Part shown: piece after piece, positions 1-7,841 of the stretch | Layout: the number at the start of each line of letters is the position of its first letter | Numbering within the stretch: the first letter of the stretch is position 1 | From: Bacteroidota bacterium | Lineage (GTDB): Bacteria; Bacteroidota; Bacteroidia; Chitinophagales; Chitinophagaceae | Length of the DNA stretch: 64,000 bases | NCBI GenBank assembly: GCA_020161435.1 | Contig: JAIUNV010000001.1 | Coordinates: 62,001-126,000, forward strand | Direction of reading: 5' to 3' | Translations under genes and position numbers: made by a program | Notes under the pieces: model-generated | Told to the model about the DNA's origin: nothing | Database searches by the model: none | The model's input: only the letters and a program-made list of their open reading frames with translations

Positions 1-793
1 CAATGCCCATATCCATGCCGGCTTTAATGGCATGATACAAGAACACACTGTGCATCGCTTCACGAACGTGATCGTTGCCACGGAAAGAAAACGACAGGTT
101 GCTCACACCACCACTTACTTTGGTCAAAGGCATCAACTGTTTGATGCGGCGGGTAGCATTGATGAAATCAACCCCATAGTTGTTGTGCTCTTCGAGGCCG
201 GTGGCTACGGCAAAAATGTTGGGGTCGAAAATGATGTCCTGCGGATCGAAGCCCACTTGCTCAGTGAGAATTTTATACGCCCGGTGGCAGATTTCCACTT
301 TGCGGTCTTCGGTATCAGCCTGGCCCACTTCGTCGAATGCCATTACAATCACCGCAGCGCCATAGTCGCGGCAGATGTATGCCTGCTCTATGAACTTGGC
401 TTCGCCTTCCTTCATCGAAATAGAGTTGACGATGCACTTGCCTTGTACGCATTTCAAACCCGCTTCAATAATCTCAAACTTAGAAGAATCGATCATGACG
501 GGAATGCGGGCTATGTCGGGTTCGCTTTGCAACAGGTTGAGGAAAGTAACCATGGCCTGTACCCCATCGAGCAGGGCATCGTCCATGTTTACGTCGATGA
601 TTTGGGCACCGTTTTCTACCTGCTGGCGGGCTACGCTCAGGGCTTCTTCGTATTTGTTTTCCCGTATGAGACGGGCAAACATTTTGGAACCCGTTACATT
701 GGTTCTTTCACCAACGTTTACAAAGTTCGTTTCGGGCCGAACCACCAAAGGTTCGAGGCCGGCTAAGCGGAGGTATGGTTTGATGACAGTCAT
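1..793 (-). CDS. metH: Methionine synthase, pterin/cobalamin part (N-terminal portion, cut by window edge)
   Basis: This is the second half of a split cobalamin-dependent methionine synthase, which transfers a methyl group from methyltetrahydrofolate via B12 to homocysteine. About 264 codons are visible; the gene continues past base 1. The N-terminus reads [20 protein letters not shown] followed by [10 protein letters not shown], the hallmark start of the pterin-binding domain, and continues with [31 protein letters not shown] and [11 protein letters not shown]. The B12-binding and reactivation domains would lie outside the window. The ATG at 793 is directly before this domain, so the protein begins cleanly at a domain boundary, which argues for a natural split rather than decay. 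The homocysteine-binding half is encoded 490 bp upstream on the same strand. No internal stop is seen in the visible part. Confidence 0.93.
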   Translation of the reverse strand, partial: MTVIKPYLRLAGLEPLVVRPETNFVNVGERTNVTGSKMFARLIRENKYEEALSVARQQVENGAQIIDVNMDDALLDGVQAMVTFLNLLQSEPDIARIPVMIDSSKFEIIEAGLKCVQGKCIVNSISMKEGEAKFIEQAYICRDYGAAVIVMAFDEVGQADTEDRKVEICHRAYKILTEQVGFDPQDIIFDPNIFAVATGLEEHNNYGVDFINATRRIKQLMPLTKVSGGVSNLSFSFRGNDHVREAMHSVFLYHAIKAGMDMGI

Positions 794-800
794 GTTTTTT

Positions 801-841
801 ACCACAGAGGAATCAGAGGTTGGCACAGAGTTGCGCAGAGC
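801..841 (+). repeat. Left arm of imperfect inverted repeat (CACAGAG-type)
   Basis: The sequence begins ACCACAGAGG and contains further CAGAGG and CACAGAG words. It matches, in inverted orientation, the segment at 1230-1269: about 31 of 40 aligned positions agree. The two arms bracket the GxxExxY gene. The same word family recurs at 4737-4870. Confidence 0.8.
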
Positions 842-846
842 AAATC

Positions 847-1221
847 TTAATACACAATTCGTTTGATTCCATCTTTTAAATGTTTACAATGAAAGTTGAG
901 CAGGAGACCAACCTTACAACCAGAAAGTTTCAGGTAAGTGATGACTTGCGCAACATGAACATCCGTTAATGCTTCTACAGCTTTTGTTTCTATTACAACT
1001 TTGTTTTCAACCAAAAGATCTAGTCTGTATCCTACATCCAGTTTCACAGATTCATACATCAGCGGTAGTCCTTTTTCCTTTTCAGTATAAAGACCTGCTT
1101 TGTTTAACTCGTAATACAAGCACTCTTTATAACTTGATTCCAACAAACCTGGCCCTAATGCTGTGTGTACTTTAAATGCACAACCCAATATTTCTTCTGT
1201 TAGCTGATTGATGAATTCCAT
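847..1221 (-). CDS. GxxExxY family protein (PD-(D/E)XK nuclease fold)
   Basis: A 124-residue protein carrying the family signature GLLESSY at residues 25-31. The core of a PD-(D/E)XK-like active site follows: Asp68 in YRLDLLVE and the IETK stretch at 77-80 (Glu78, Lys80), then the helix [10 protein letters not shown]. The length is typical of the family. Members are widely distributed and have no established physiological role; nuclease activity is inferred from the fold. The gene sits alone between the two halves of methionine synthase and is bracketed by inverted CACAGAG-type repeats at 801-841 and 1230-1269, so it looks like a small inserted cassette rather than part of the methionine pathway. 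The ATG at 1221 gives a complete N-terminus ([13 protein letters not shown]). Confidence 0.88.
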   Translation of the reverse strand: MEFINQLTEEILGCAFKVHTALGPGLLESSYKECLYYELNKAGLYTEKEKGLPLMYESVKLDVGYRLDLLVENKVVIETKAVEALTDVHVAQVITYLKLSGCKVGLLLNFHCKHLKDGIKRIVY

Positions 1222-1229
1222 GTAAATAC

Positions 1230-1269
1230 TTTGTGTGACTCTGTGTGAACCTCAGTTGCCTCTGTGGTT
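1230..1269 (-). repeat. Right arm of imperfect inverted repeat (CACAGAG-type)
   Basis: Read on the minus strand the segment starts ACCACAGAGG and contains GAGGTT, CACAGAGT and CACA words in the same order as the left arm at 801-841. The arm lies between the start of the GxxExxY gene and the end of the upstream homocysteine methyltransferase gene. Confidence 0.8.
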
Positions 1270-1283
1270 AAATGTCTTTATGG

Positions 1284-2300
1284 TTACAAAGCCTTCTCCA
1301 CTACCGGCACTTCTCTCGGCTTCAGGCTTTTGACGTGCTGGGCAATGTGGCGGATGTGGTCGGGTGTGGTGCCGCAGCAACCGCCTACAATGTTTACATA
1401 CCCTTCTTTGGCCCACTCTTCTATAAAGTGAGCCGTTTCGTGTGGTTGTTCGTCGTACTCACCCATGGCGTTGGGCAGGCCGGCGTTGGGGTAAGCACTG
1501 GTGAAGCAGCTGGCAATCTGGCTCAGTTCTTCGATGTGGCTGCGCATTTCCTGCGCCCCCAGGGCACAGTTGAGGCCCACACTCAGCGGACGGGCATGCG
1601 CCACACTGGTGTAAAAAGCTTCCAGCGTTTGACCACTCAGGGTGCGGCCGCTGGCATCGGTAATGGTACCGCTGATGCTGATGGGCAGCTCGGGCTTACC
1701 GCTGTCGCGGAAATATTTTTTCACCGCTACAATAGCCGCCTTGGCATTAAGGGTATCAAAAATGGTTTCGATGAGGAGCAGGTCTACGCCGCCTTCTACC
1801 AATGCCTGCACCTGTGTGTAATAGGCTTCCATGGCTTCGTCGAACCTGAGGGCCCGGTAGCCGGGGTTGTTCACATCGGGGCTGAGCGATAAGGTTTTGT
1901 TCATGGGGCCAATGGCGCCGGCTACAAATTTGGGCGTGGTGTCGCCGGTTTCGGCACGGTACTCTTCAATGGCCTGGCGGGCACATTGGGCAGCGGCTAC
2001 GTTGAGCTCATGTGCAAGGCTTTCCATGCCGTAATCGGCGAGTGATACCACCTGGCAGTTGAAGGTGTTGGTTTCAATAATATCGGCGCCGGCCTGCAGG
2101 TATTGCTTGTGAATGCCCACAATGATGTGCGGCTGCGTAAGGCACAACAGGTCGTTGTTGCCTTTGAGATCGCTGGGCCAATCTTTGAAACGTTCGCCGC
2201 GATAGTCGGCTTCTTCGAGTTTGTGACGCTGTATCATGGTGCCCATGGCGCCATCAATGACTAAAATGCGTTTGCTGAGTTCTTCGCGTATGTTGCTCAT
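1284..2300 (-). CDS. metH: Homocysteine S-methyltransferase domain protein (MetH N-terminal half)
   Basis: A 338-residue protein equivalent to the first domain of MetH, which binds homocysteine and zinc in a TIM barrel. Visible marks are the N-terminal [13 protein letters not shown], the substrate-loop motif ETNTFNCQ, the first zinc-ligand region [11 protein letters not shown] and the paired cysteines of the C-terminal [13 protein letters not shown]. It stops shortly after this motif, where a full-length MetH would run into the pterin domain. I chose the ATG at 2300 ([11 protein letters not shown]); the open frame extends 49 codons further upstream but that part resembles no protein. The partner half starts at 793. 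Splitting of MetH into these two polypeptides occurs elsewhere in Bacteroidota, so activity is expected if both halves are made. Confidence 0.93.
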   Translation of the reverse strand: MSNIREELSKRILVIDGAMGTMIQRHKLEEADYRGERFKDWPSDLKGNNDLLCLTQPHIIVGIHKQYLQAGADIIETNTFNCQVVSLADYGMESLAHELNVAAAQCARQAIEEYRAETGDTTPKFVAGAIGPMNKTLSLSPDVNNPGYRALRFDEAMEAYYTQVQALVEGGVDLLLIETIFDTLNAKAAIVAVKKYFRDSGKPELPISISGTITDASGRTLSGQTLEAFYTSVAHARPLSVGLNCALGAQEMRSHIEELSQIASCFTSAYPNAGLPNAMGEYDEQPHETAHFIEEWAKEGYVNIVGGCCGTTPDHIRHIAQHVKSLKPREVPVVEKAL

Positions 2301-2333
2301 AGTATGTTCAGGTTTGCACTGCAGCTGAAGTGT

Positions 2334-2349
2334 CCCGATAGCTATCGGG
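2334..2349. repeat. Perfect 16-bp palindrome CCCGATAGCTATCGGG
   Basis: The 16 bases are exactly self-complementary, and the flanks (GTGT before, GACAC after) extend the pairing with one unpaired base. It lies 34 bp upstream of the chosen start at 2300, so it would form a hairpin in the 5' leader of that transcript. From memory this word is frequent in intergenic DNA of many Bacteroidota; copy number in this genome cannot be judged from one window. Confidence 0.75.
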
Positions 2350-2487
2350 AGACACAACCGGTGCTGTAAAGTAGTACCACTGCTTGTGACCACAGTATTA
2401 AAATGCTGAACTATAAACGAGGGAAAATCCGGAGTGGAAGTACACATCGTTTATTAGTTCGGTGAAGATGCTGTTTCGTTTGTGGTG

Positions 2488-2502
2488 CTTCGACAAGCTC
2501 AG
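2488..2502. repeat. Dispersed word CTTCGACAAGCTCAG (single arm)
   Basis: This 15-mer is one arm of a sequence that I recall as strongly over-represented between genes in many bacteria, usually paired with its complement CTGAGCTTGTCGAAG to form a hairpin. Only one arm is present here, so it would not fold by itself. Confidence 0.5.
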
Positions 2503-2604
2503 CATAACAAACTACTTACCCAGCAGGCCGAACAATAAACAAATCCGCCTGCCGGATGGCAAAGGTATTGCAAAATGCTGAATGGGCGGGTTTGCTAAAA
2601 ACGG

Positions 2605-2632
2605 AAAACCGCTGCCTTGCGACAACGGTTTT
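2605..2632 (-). terminator. Weak putative terminator of the DUF5777-like gene
   Basis: AAAACCG at 2605-2611 pairs with CGGTTTT at 2626-2632, 11 bp beyond the stop of the minus-strand beta-barrel gene. The stem is short and the loop long, so this is tentative. Confidence 0.35.
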
Positions 2633-2642
2633 ATAAGTTAGG

Positions 2643-3554
2643 TTACCATTTTGGGGGCTTCGATTTCTTTTTGCCGCCAATTTGAAATACCCGGCTGATG
2701 TTGAAACCAAAATGAGTATCATCACCGAAAAAGTTGCCGGTGGTTTCAGTCAGGAAGGGCTTTTCAGCAATCCCTTGTCCGTTGGTAAAAATCAATTGGA
2801 AAACGTGACCACCAGTTTCAATATCAAAACCAATGGCCAGTGAGTTGCGGGTATTGGCAAATTTGTAGTCGCTCAGGTTGTAGTAGTATTCTACATTGAG
2901 GCTGGTGCTCTTGGTGAGCTTAAAGCGGCCACCGGCACCGAGTGAAATAATATCGTTGGGATCGGTAGATGTAGGCACAATATTGTAGTGCGTAAATGTA
3001 GGCATCAACTGCAGCGACAAACCTTCGGTAAACTTACGGGCCACTAACAGTTGCATGGTGTATGCCATACGGTCGGTAAAGTTGGGTTTGTACGGCAGCG
3101 AGGCGGCATAGTCATCCGTACGAATCATGCCCGCTACTACCACGGCCACAGATACGGGCATGCCCGAAGATTTTTGCTCCAAAAATTTGTACTTCACAAA
3201 TCCATCGAGTTGCTTTTGATAACTGGTGCGGCCAATGCCCACCATCAATTTATCAGTAATGCCATAATCGAGACCTAAACGAATAAAAGCCTGATCGAGA
3301 CCGAACATTTCTTTAATGCCACTATTGAGCTTACCAATGCGGTGTTGAATTTTAAAATCGAGAACACCAGCGGGCAATGATTCTACACTGTGACCGTTGG
3401 AAATACGGGTGGTTTTAATTGTTGCCAACACCACTTCTGGTCCTTTCTTTTCTTCCTTTTTAGTTTCCTGCTCCAGCAGTTTATCCAGGTCTACATCTTG
3501 AGCAAATACAGGTGCAGTAAGCAATACAGCAGCAGCTAACAATATGTGTTTCAT
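2643..3554 (-). CDS. DUF5777-like outer-membrane beta-barrel protein
   Basis: A 303-residue exported protein. The start at 3554 gives a clean signal peptide (MKHILLAAAVLLTAPVFAQ); the frame is open upstream to 3623 and beyond because it is continuous with a decayed lipoprotein fragment. After a charged linker (EQETKKEEKKG) the protein shows alternating strands typical of a barrel, with family-like motifs such as FKIQHRIGKLNSG, FGLDQAFIRLGLDYGITD and VGIGRTSYQK, and it ends in a strand (FNISRVFQIG) followed by a lysine-rich tail. Function is unknown; in related genomes, as I recall, such barrels lie beside small haem-binding lipoproteins, which fits the cytochrome pieces immediately upstream. 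A role in the outer membrane is inferred. Confidence 0.8.
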   Translation of the reverse strand: MKHILLAAAVLLTAPVFAQDVDLDKLLEQETKKEEKKGPEVVLATIKTTRISNGHSVESLPAGVLDFKIQHRIGKLNSGIKEMFGLDQAFIRLGLDYGITDKLMVGIGRTSYQKQLDGFVKYKFLEQKSSGMPVSVAVVVAGMIRTDDYAASLPYKPNFTDRMAYTMQLLVARKFTEGLSLQLMPTFTHYNIVPTSTDPNDIISLGAGGRFKLTKSTSLNVEYYYNLSDYKFANTRNSLAIGFDIETGGHVFQLIFTNGQGIAEKPFLTETTGNFFGDDTHFGFNISRVFQIGGKKKSKPPKW

Positions 3555-3617
3555 TGTCGGGGGCAATTCAGACTTGAAAAAAGTATAGAAGAGATACGGG
3601 CAAAAGCAGGTACACAG

Positions 3618-3764
3618 GGGCAATACTTTGGCGCTGAAAGTAGCACCTGTTGTATCGCAGGCAGTAGCCGGAGGATATACAATATCTGCCTAATCGTAGT
3701 AGCAAGATGGCAGGAAAAGTGCAACCAACCCCATCATCAGGAACATTAAAGATTTATACTTCAT
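3618..3764 (-). pseudogene. Decayed N-terminal half of a lipoprotein cytochrome
   Basis: From the ATG at 3764 the frame encodes a lipoprotein signal peptide ending in the lipobox LPSC, then YYD, then a TAG stop at 3692-3690. Reading through that stop gives ADIVYPPATACDTTGATFSA and KVLP, which is how small haem-binding lipoproteins of this type normally continue before their CxxCH motif. The TAG could be a single C-to-T change from CAG. The similarity ends at about 3618 and the CxxCH half is missing here; such a half lies immediately upstream at 3779-4090. I read this as the remnant of one copy of a duplicated gene. Confidence 0.6.
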
Positions 3765-3778
3765 AAATACGCTATCGT

Positions 3779-4090
3779 TTAGTTGTTGAGGGCGCCGGCA
3801 GCCACCCATTTTTTTATTGTGGCCAGCTGGCAACTGATGAGCTTGTAGCCCTGTGGCATGGCTGAAAAGCCAGTGAGGTAATTGATGGAACCCATGAGCC
3901 GACCGTTGGTAACAGCAGCTTTTACACCGGCATGTGTAGAGAAGTTGTAACCACCACTGGCAAGGGCACTGCTATGGCAACCAAGGCAGGCCGTGTTGAT
4001 AATAGGCGCAACAGATTTACTGTAAGTAACTGTGGCTGTTTTGCCCAACAGGGAAAAAACGGCCCCGAACAGGAACTTACTGCCGAACAA
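3779..4090 (-). CDS. Cytochrome c-like domain protein, N-terminally truncated
   Basis: A 103-residue open frame containing one haem-attachment motif, CLGCH, in the context YSKSVAPIINTACLGCHSS, followed by GGYNFSTHAGVKAAV, a possible distal ligand Met in SAMPQGYK, and an ending KKWVAAGALNN typical of small monohaem domains. No ATG is available: the frame begins at a TTG at 4090 that overlaps the last 14 bases of recR, and there is no lipobox or convincing signal peptide, although a c-type cytochrome must be exported to receive haem. The matching N-terminal half, complete with lipobox, lies just downstream at 3618-3764. The gene is therefore probably a fragment; expression from the recR transcript is possible. 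Confidence 0.6.
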   Translation of the reverse strand: MFGSKFLFGAVFSLLGKTATVTYSKSVAPIINTACLGCHSSALASGGYNFSTHAGVKAAVTNGRLMGSINYLTGFSAMPQGYKLISCQLATIKKWVAAGALNN

Positions 4091-4694
4091 AGTTTTCGAC
4101 CGGCAGGCGGTTTTGCAGGCTGCGGGCCAAGGTCATTTCATCGGCATATTCCAGTTCGCCACCAAAGGCAATGCCCCTCGAAATAGCGGTGACTTTAACC
4201 GGCAAGTGGGCCAGTTTTTTCTGGATGAAATAAATACTGGTGTCGCCCTGTATGTTGGGGTTGAGGGCAAAAATGATTTCGCTGACGTGGTTGTTGGTAG
4301 CCCGTTGTATGAGGGTGTCAATGTTCAACTGATCAGGCCCAATGCCATCGAGTGGCGAAATAACACCGCCCAATACATGGTAGGTACCGTTGTATTGCTG
4401 CGTGGCTTCTATGGCCATTACATCGCGGATGCTTTCTACTACACAAATCAACTCTTGCTTGCGGGCAGGTGTAGCACAAATGTTACACAAGGCATGGTCG
4501 CTTACATTGTGGCATTGCTGACAAAACTGAATTTCCCGCCGCATTTTGCTGATGGTTTCGGCAAACATGTCTACCTGTGCGGGGTCGGTTTTTAGTAAAT
4601 GCAATACCAGCCGCAGGGCTGTTTTTTTGCCAATACCCGGCAGCCTCGAAAACTCGGCCACTGCATTTTCTAATAAGGTAGAAGAGAAGTTCAT
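4077..4694 (-). CDS. recR: Recombination mediator protein RecR
   Basis: A 205-residue protein of standard RecR length, acting with RecF and RecO to load RecA at single-strand gaps. The helix-hairpin-helix is visible as FSRLPGIGKKTALR (about residues 15-28), followed by the zinc finger CQQC...CNIC (about 58-72) and the Toprim domain with ICVVES and LGGVISPLDG, ending in the RGIAFGGELEYADEMT motif. The ATG at 4694 gives MNFSSTLLENAVAEF. Downstream it overlaps the truncated cytochrome frame; upstream is a stretch of CACAGAG-type repeats. Confidence 0.96.
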   Translation of the reverse strand: MNFSSTLLENAVAEFSRLPGIGKKTALRLVLHLLKTDPAQVDMFAETISKMRREIQFCQQCHNVSDHALCNICATPARKQELICVVESIRDVMAIEATQQYNGTYHVLGGVISPLDGIGPDQLNIDTLIQRATNNHVSEIIFALNPNIQGDTSIYFIQKKLAHLPVKVTAISRGIAFGGELEYADEMTLARSLQNRLPVENFVRQ

Positions 4695-4736
4695 GAATTG
4701 GGGCGCAAGATAAGTTGAATTGATAGCAAGTTTTTA

Positions 4737-4870
4737 ACCACAGAGGGAAAGGAGGCGGGCACAGCGGAACATGGAGGATTTTTTTTGAACCACTAACTCT
4801 CAAAGATTACACAAGAAGCACAAAGCTTTTACCACAGAGGAAATGGAGGTAAGAGCAGAAGAACACGGAG
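4737..4870. repeat. Three degenerate tandem units of the CACAGAG-type repeat
   Basis: Units begin at about 4737 (ACCACAGAGGGAAAGGAGG), 4788 (a strongly diverged unit, ACCACTAACTCTCAAAG) and 4831 (ACCACAGAGGAAATGGAGG), spaced about 43-51 bp. They share the word family that flanks the GxxExxY gene at 801-1269, but no such gene lies between them. The region separates recR from the Ig-like lipoprotein and holds no credible coding sequence. Confidence 0.75.
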
Positions 4871-4950
4871 TTCTTGCCAACCACAAACTGCATACTCCTT
4901 GACCTTAACCTTGGCGATTGGCCTTTCGCTTTCAGCCTTCGGCCTTAAGC

Positions 4951-6363
4951 CTACAACTCAATATCAAACTCATTTTCCCAGCCGGCCTTGATACTGAATT
5001 TTTGCTCAATGGCCAGCACTACTTCGGGTTGCATTTTTTTCCAGTAATCGCCGGTATCCCACTTGCCGTTTTGATTGGCGTCGTACAAAATACGGAGCAC
5101 ATACTCCCCGGGTTTAAACAGTTTAATGGATACTTTATTGCTGGTAAGCACCGTGGTATTTACAACTGCGTTGGCTTCTACCCACTGCAGCACAGGGTGC
5201 AACGAAAGATCGAGGTTGGTAAAATTCATTTTCAGCGAACCGTATTCCCGTTCGCTTTTGGTTTTAAACAGCACCGTATCGGTTTTTGTATTGATGTTGC
5301 CTAAAGTATCGGTTACAAACCCACGACCTATGCGCAAAAAAAAGTGTTCTTCTTCCTTCCAGGGGTATTTCAGTACCACCCGGTTTTCTGCAGTATCTAG
5401 CGTTAGGCGGTAGTTGGTTTTGGCTACGCCGTTGGTATCAGCCAATAGTAATTTGCTGCTATCAATAGTGGCAATGGGTTTTGAAAACCGAAACTCCAAA
5501 TTGGTCAGTAAATCTTGTGGCGCATTTTCATTTGCAGTAGTTGTTACTTGTACCAGCTTGTCTTCTTTCTTACGGTTGTTGTTATCTGTGGCAGCAGGGG
5601 TGGCTTTTTTCGGTACTTCTTTTTCTGCCTCAAAAGCCCGCAATGCTATGGGTGTAGTATTGGTGCCAGTTGTTACAAGGCTACCATGAAACGCAAACTT
5701 GGTGCGGTTGCTGCTGTAGCGGCGCAGGCCTTCGTCTTTCAGTGCAAAAAGATAAAAGCTACCGGCTGGCAGTTGCTCAAACAAAAACTCACCTTTTCCA
5801 TTGGGTTTGGTTACAAAGCGGGGCTTTATTTTGGCCACTGCCGAGTCATCCGGGTCGGAGTGCAACAGTATGGATAAAGTGCTGTCGGGCAAGCCCGTTT
5901 CTGCGTCCGTTACAATACCGCTCAGCTGCAAGCTGTCGATGTAACTGCCCGTGCTAAACACATATTTAAAATTGCGCAGCGGGTTCCCTTCGTTTACATC
6001 TTTTAAGGCATTGCCAAACTGAAAACTATAGGTAGTGTTGGGCTGCAGAGTATCTTTTATTTTAATATACACATGGCGCAGCCGGCCATAAATGTCGGGC
6101 ATGCGTTCATACGGCGGGTTTACAATTAACTCTTGTTGCAGGTTATCGAGTTGCACGTATTCATCAAACTCAAGGGTAATATTTGTACCATCAAACCGGG
6201 TGCTTTGGTTGATGGGGGTTGCCTTTATAAGTACAGGGGCCAGTGTATCTTTTGGCCCACCCGTAGGTGGTATAATATTGGCACAACCCGGCACCAATGT
6301 AGCCCACCACGCAAGTGTCGGCAGCACCAGCAGCCATTTGTAATAAGAAAAAGCTTTGTTCAT
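4951..6363 (-). CDS. Ig-like domain (Big_5/SbsA type) lipoprotein
   Basis: A 470-residue probable lipoprotein. The start at 6363 gives a basic/hydrophobic leader ending in the lipobox VPGC. It is followed by IIPPTGGPKDTLAPV, which is characteristic of this Bacteroidota family, and then an SbsA-like Ig domain (TNITLEFDEYVQLDN). A central carboxypeptidase-regulatory-like segment (LPAGSFYLFALKDEG) and a second Ig-like domain (NLEFRFSKPIATIDSSKLLL) precede a C-terminal strand-rich region (EYVLRILYDANQNGKWDTGD). The protein is probably anchored in the outer membrane; its role is unknown. It is monocistronic and divergent from the SRPBCC gene, with 133 bp between the two starts. Confidence 0.85.
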   Translation of the reverse strand: MNKAFSYYKWLLVLPTLAWWATLVPGCANIIPPTGGPKDTLAPVLIKATPINQSTRFDGTNITLEFDEYVQLDNLQQELIVNPPYERMPDIYGRLRHVYIKIKDTLQPNTTYSFQFGNALKDVNEGNPLRNFKYVFSTGSYIDSLQLSGIVTDAETGLPDSTLSILLHSDPDDSAVAKIKPRFVTKPNGKGEFLFEQLPAGSFYLFALKDEGLRRYSSNRTKFAFHGSLVTTGTNTTPIALRAFEAEKEVPKKATPAATDNNNRKKEDKLVQVTTTANENAPQDLLTNLEFRFSKPIATIDSSKLLLADTNGVAKTNYRLTLDTAENRVVLKYPWKEEEHFFLRIGRGFVTDTLGNINTKTDTVLFKTKSEREYGSLKMNFTNLDLSLHPVLQWVEANAVVNTTVLTSNKVSIKLFKPGEYVLRILYDANQNGKWDTGDYWKKMQPEVVLAIEQKFSIKAGWENEFDIEL

Positions 6364-6496
6364 GCAGGTTGCAAACTTACAGGTGTACACAATGCCAAGG
6401 CTTGCAGCAAAGTGTGAAAATGTTTTACGGGCGTTAAATGACCCGTTTATTCTTCCGGGCGTTCAACATTCAGCATCGCTGGTTTGTATTGCTATC

Positions 6497-6994
6497 ATGT
6501 CTAAAGTATACTCACTGAAAACCGTGCAAAAAATGCCTATCTCGTTGGAGCAGGCATGGGATTTTTTTAGCAAACCCGACAACCTGAAAGACATTACGCC
6601 TTCCAACCTGGGCTTTGTTATTCGCAGCAAACACCATGGGGTGCGAATGTATCCGGGCCAGATTATTGAATACACCGTGAGCCCCGTGCTGGGCATACCG
6701 CTCTACTGGATGACCGAAATTACCCATGTACAAGACCAACGTTTTTTTGTAGATGAGCAACGCTTTGGCCCTTACAGCCTGTGGCATCATCAGCATCATT
6801 TTACACCCATAGATGGTGGTGTAGAAATGACGGACATTGTACATTACAAATTACCAATGTGGGTGCTGGGCGATATAGCGCATGGCTTATTTGTAAAAGC
6901 ACAGCTCCGGCAAATTTTTGCCCACCGTTTTCAAAAAACAACAGAACTGTTTGGCGAATGGCCCGGCCAGAAAATGGATGTACAATTTTCTTAA
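6497..6994 (+). CDS. SRPBCC family protein (START/polyketide-cyclase fold)
   Basis: A 165-residue cytoplasmic protein with the helix-grip fold pattern: VQKMPISLEQAWDFFSKPDN at the N-terminus, a central IIEYTVSPVLGIPLYWMTEI, a FFVDEQRFGPYSLWHHQHHF strand pair and the GVEMTDIVHYKLP segment before a long C-terminal helix. Related proteins are often annotated as ligand-binding SRPBCC or cell-division-inhibitor-like; the ligand is unknown. The ATG at 6497 is preferred over the upstream in-frame ATG because the domain begins right after it. It converges on murI with 7 bp between the stops. Confidence 0.85.
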   Translation: MSKVYSLKTVQKMPISLEQAWDFFSKPDNLKDITPSNLGFVIRSKHHGVRMYPGQIIEYTVSPVLGIPLYWMTEITHVQDQRFFVDEQRFGPYSLWHHQHHFTPIDGGVEMTDIVHYKLPMWVLGDIAHGLFVKAQLRQIFAHRFQKTTELFGEWPGQKMDVQFS

Positions 6995-7001
6995 TGCTGT
7001 T

Positions 7002-7832
7002 TTACACCAAGCTTACGTGCTGCGATTGCACGGCGGTGCCGTAAAAAACAGAGGCTTGTTCATCAAAACTGCGGGTATCGTCGGTAGTGTAAAAGTGCCG
7101 CAGCGCATGCTTTGAAATACGATGCTCCATCTGCGGATGCCGTTGTAAATAATCCACCAGACTATTGGCCACAATATCGCCCTGCGATACAATACGTGTT
7201 CCGGTTGGTGCGTATTGTTGTATTTTTTGTTGCAGCAAAGGATAATGCGTACAAGCCAGCAGCAGTGTGTCTATGGCTGCGTCTTGAGCTAACAGTTGCT
7301 GCAAATATTCTTGCACAAAAAAATCGGCACCGGCACTGTTGTGTTCATTGTTTTCTACCAGTGGTACCCACATGGGGCAGGCCTGCTGAAATACTTGTAA
7401 CTGCGGCCAAAACTTTTCAATTTCTATTGGGTATGAGTTGGAAGTAACAGTACCCTTTGTACCGAGTATACCCACCTTTCCGGTTTGCGAAAACTGCCCG
7501 ATGATTTCAGTGGTTGGTCTTATTACCCCGAGCACACGGTTGCCGGAGTCGGGCATTTTGGGCAAATCCTGTTGTTGTATGGTACGCAATGCTTTGGCAC
7601 TGGCGGTGTTGCAAGCCAATATCACCAACGGACAACCTTGTGCAAAAAACCACTGTACACACTGCCAGGTGTATTCGTACACAGTATCAAAACTGCGTGG
7701 GCCGTAAGGGCTTCGGGCATTGTCGCCGAGGTAGAGGTAATCGTACTGCGGCAGTTGCTGCACAATGCTTTTAAACACGGTGAGCCCGCCATAACCAGAA
7801 TCGAAAATACCAATGGGAGATTTTGCCTGCAT
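7002..7832 (-). CDS. murI: Glutamate racemase
   Basis: A 276-residue enzyme that makes D-glutamate for peptidoglycan. The N-terminal IGIFDSGYGGLTV contains the catalytic-site aspartate and serine. The two catalytic cysteines are Cys74 in LACNTASAKAL and Cys194 in LACTHYPLL. LGDNARSPYG and VGILGTKGTV are also as expected. It lies 9 bp downstream of the ABA4-like gene on the same strand, so the two are probably co-transcribed. Confidence 0.96.
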   Translation of the reverse strand: MQAKSPIGIFDSGYGGLTVFKSIVQQLPQYDYLYLGDNARSPYGPRSFDTVYEYTWQCVQWFFAQGCPLVILACNTASAKALRTIQQQDLPKMPDSGNRVLGVIRPTTEIIGQFSQTGKVGILGTKGTVTSNSYPIEIEKFWPQLQVFQQACPMWVPLVENNEHNSAGADFFVQEYLQQLLAQDAAIDTLLLACTHYPLLQQKIQQYAPTGTRIVSQGDIVANSLVDYLQRHPQMEHRISKHALRHFYTTDDTRSFDEQASVFYGTAVQSQHVSLV

Positions 7833-7841
7833 ACCTGCTGT

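Larger units (their letters stand above)
2301..2642. other. Leader/intergenic region upstream of the split methionine synthase
   Basis: About 340 bp without a credible gene. It contains the perfect palindrome at 2334-2349, the word CTTCGACAAGCTCAG at 2488-2502 and a weak hairpin at 2605-2632. I looked for a cobalamin riboswitch B12 box and for S-box (SAM-I) signature words on the minus strand and did not find them. Confidence 0.6.

Noticed and set aside
32-766. Plus-strand open frame at the left edge
   Set aside because: The opposite strand encodes the pterin domain of methionine synthase with conserved motifs; the plus-strand frame is a shadow.
2301-2642. SAM or cobalamin riboswitch before methionine synthase
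   Set aside because: The expected B12 box and S-box core words are not present on the minus strand; the visible hairpin is a common palindromic repeat.
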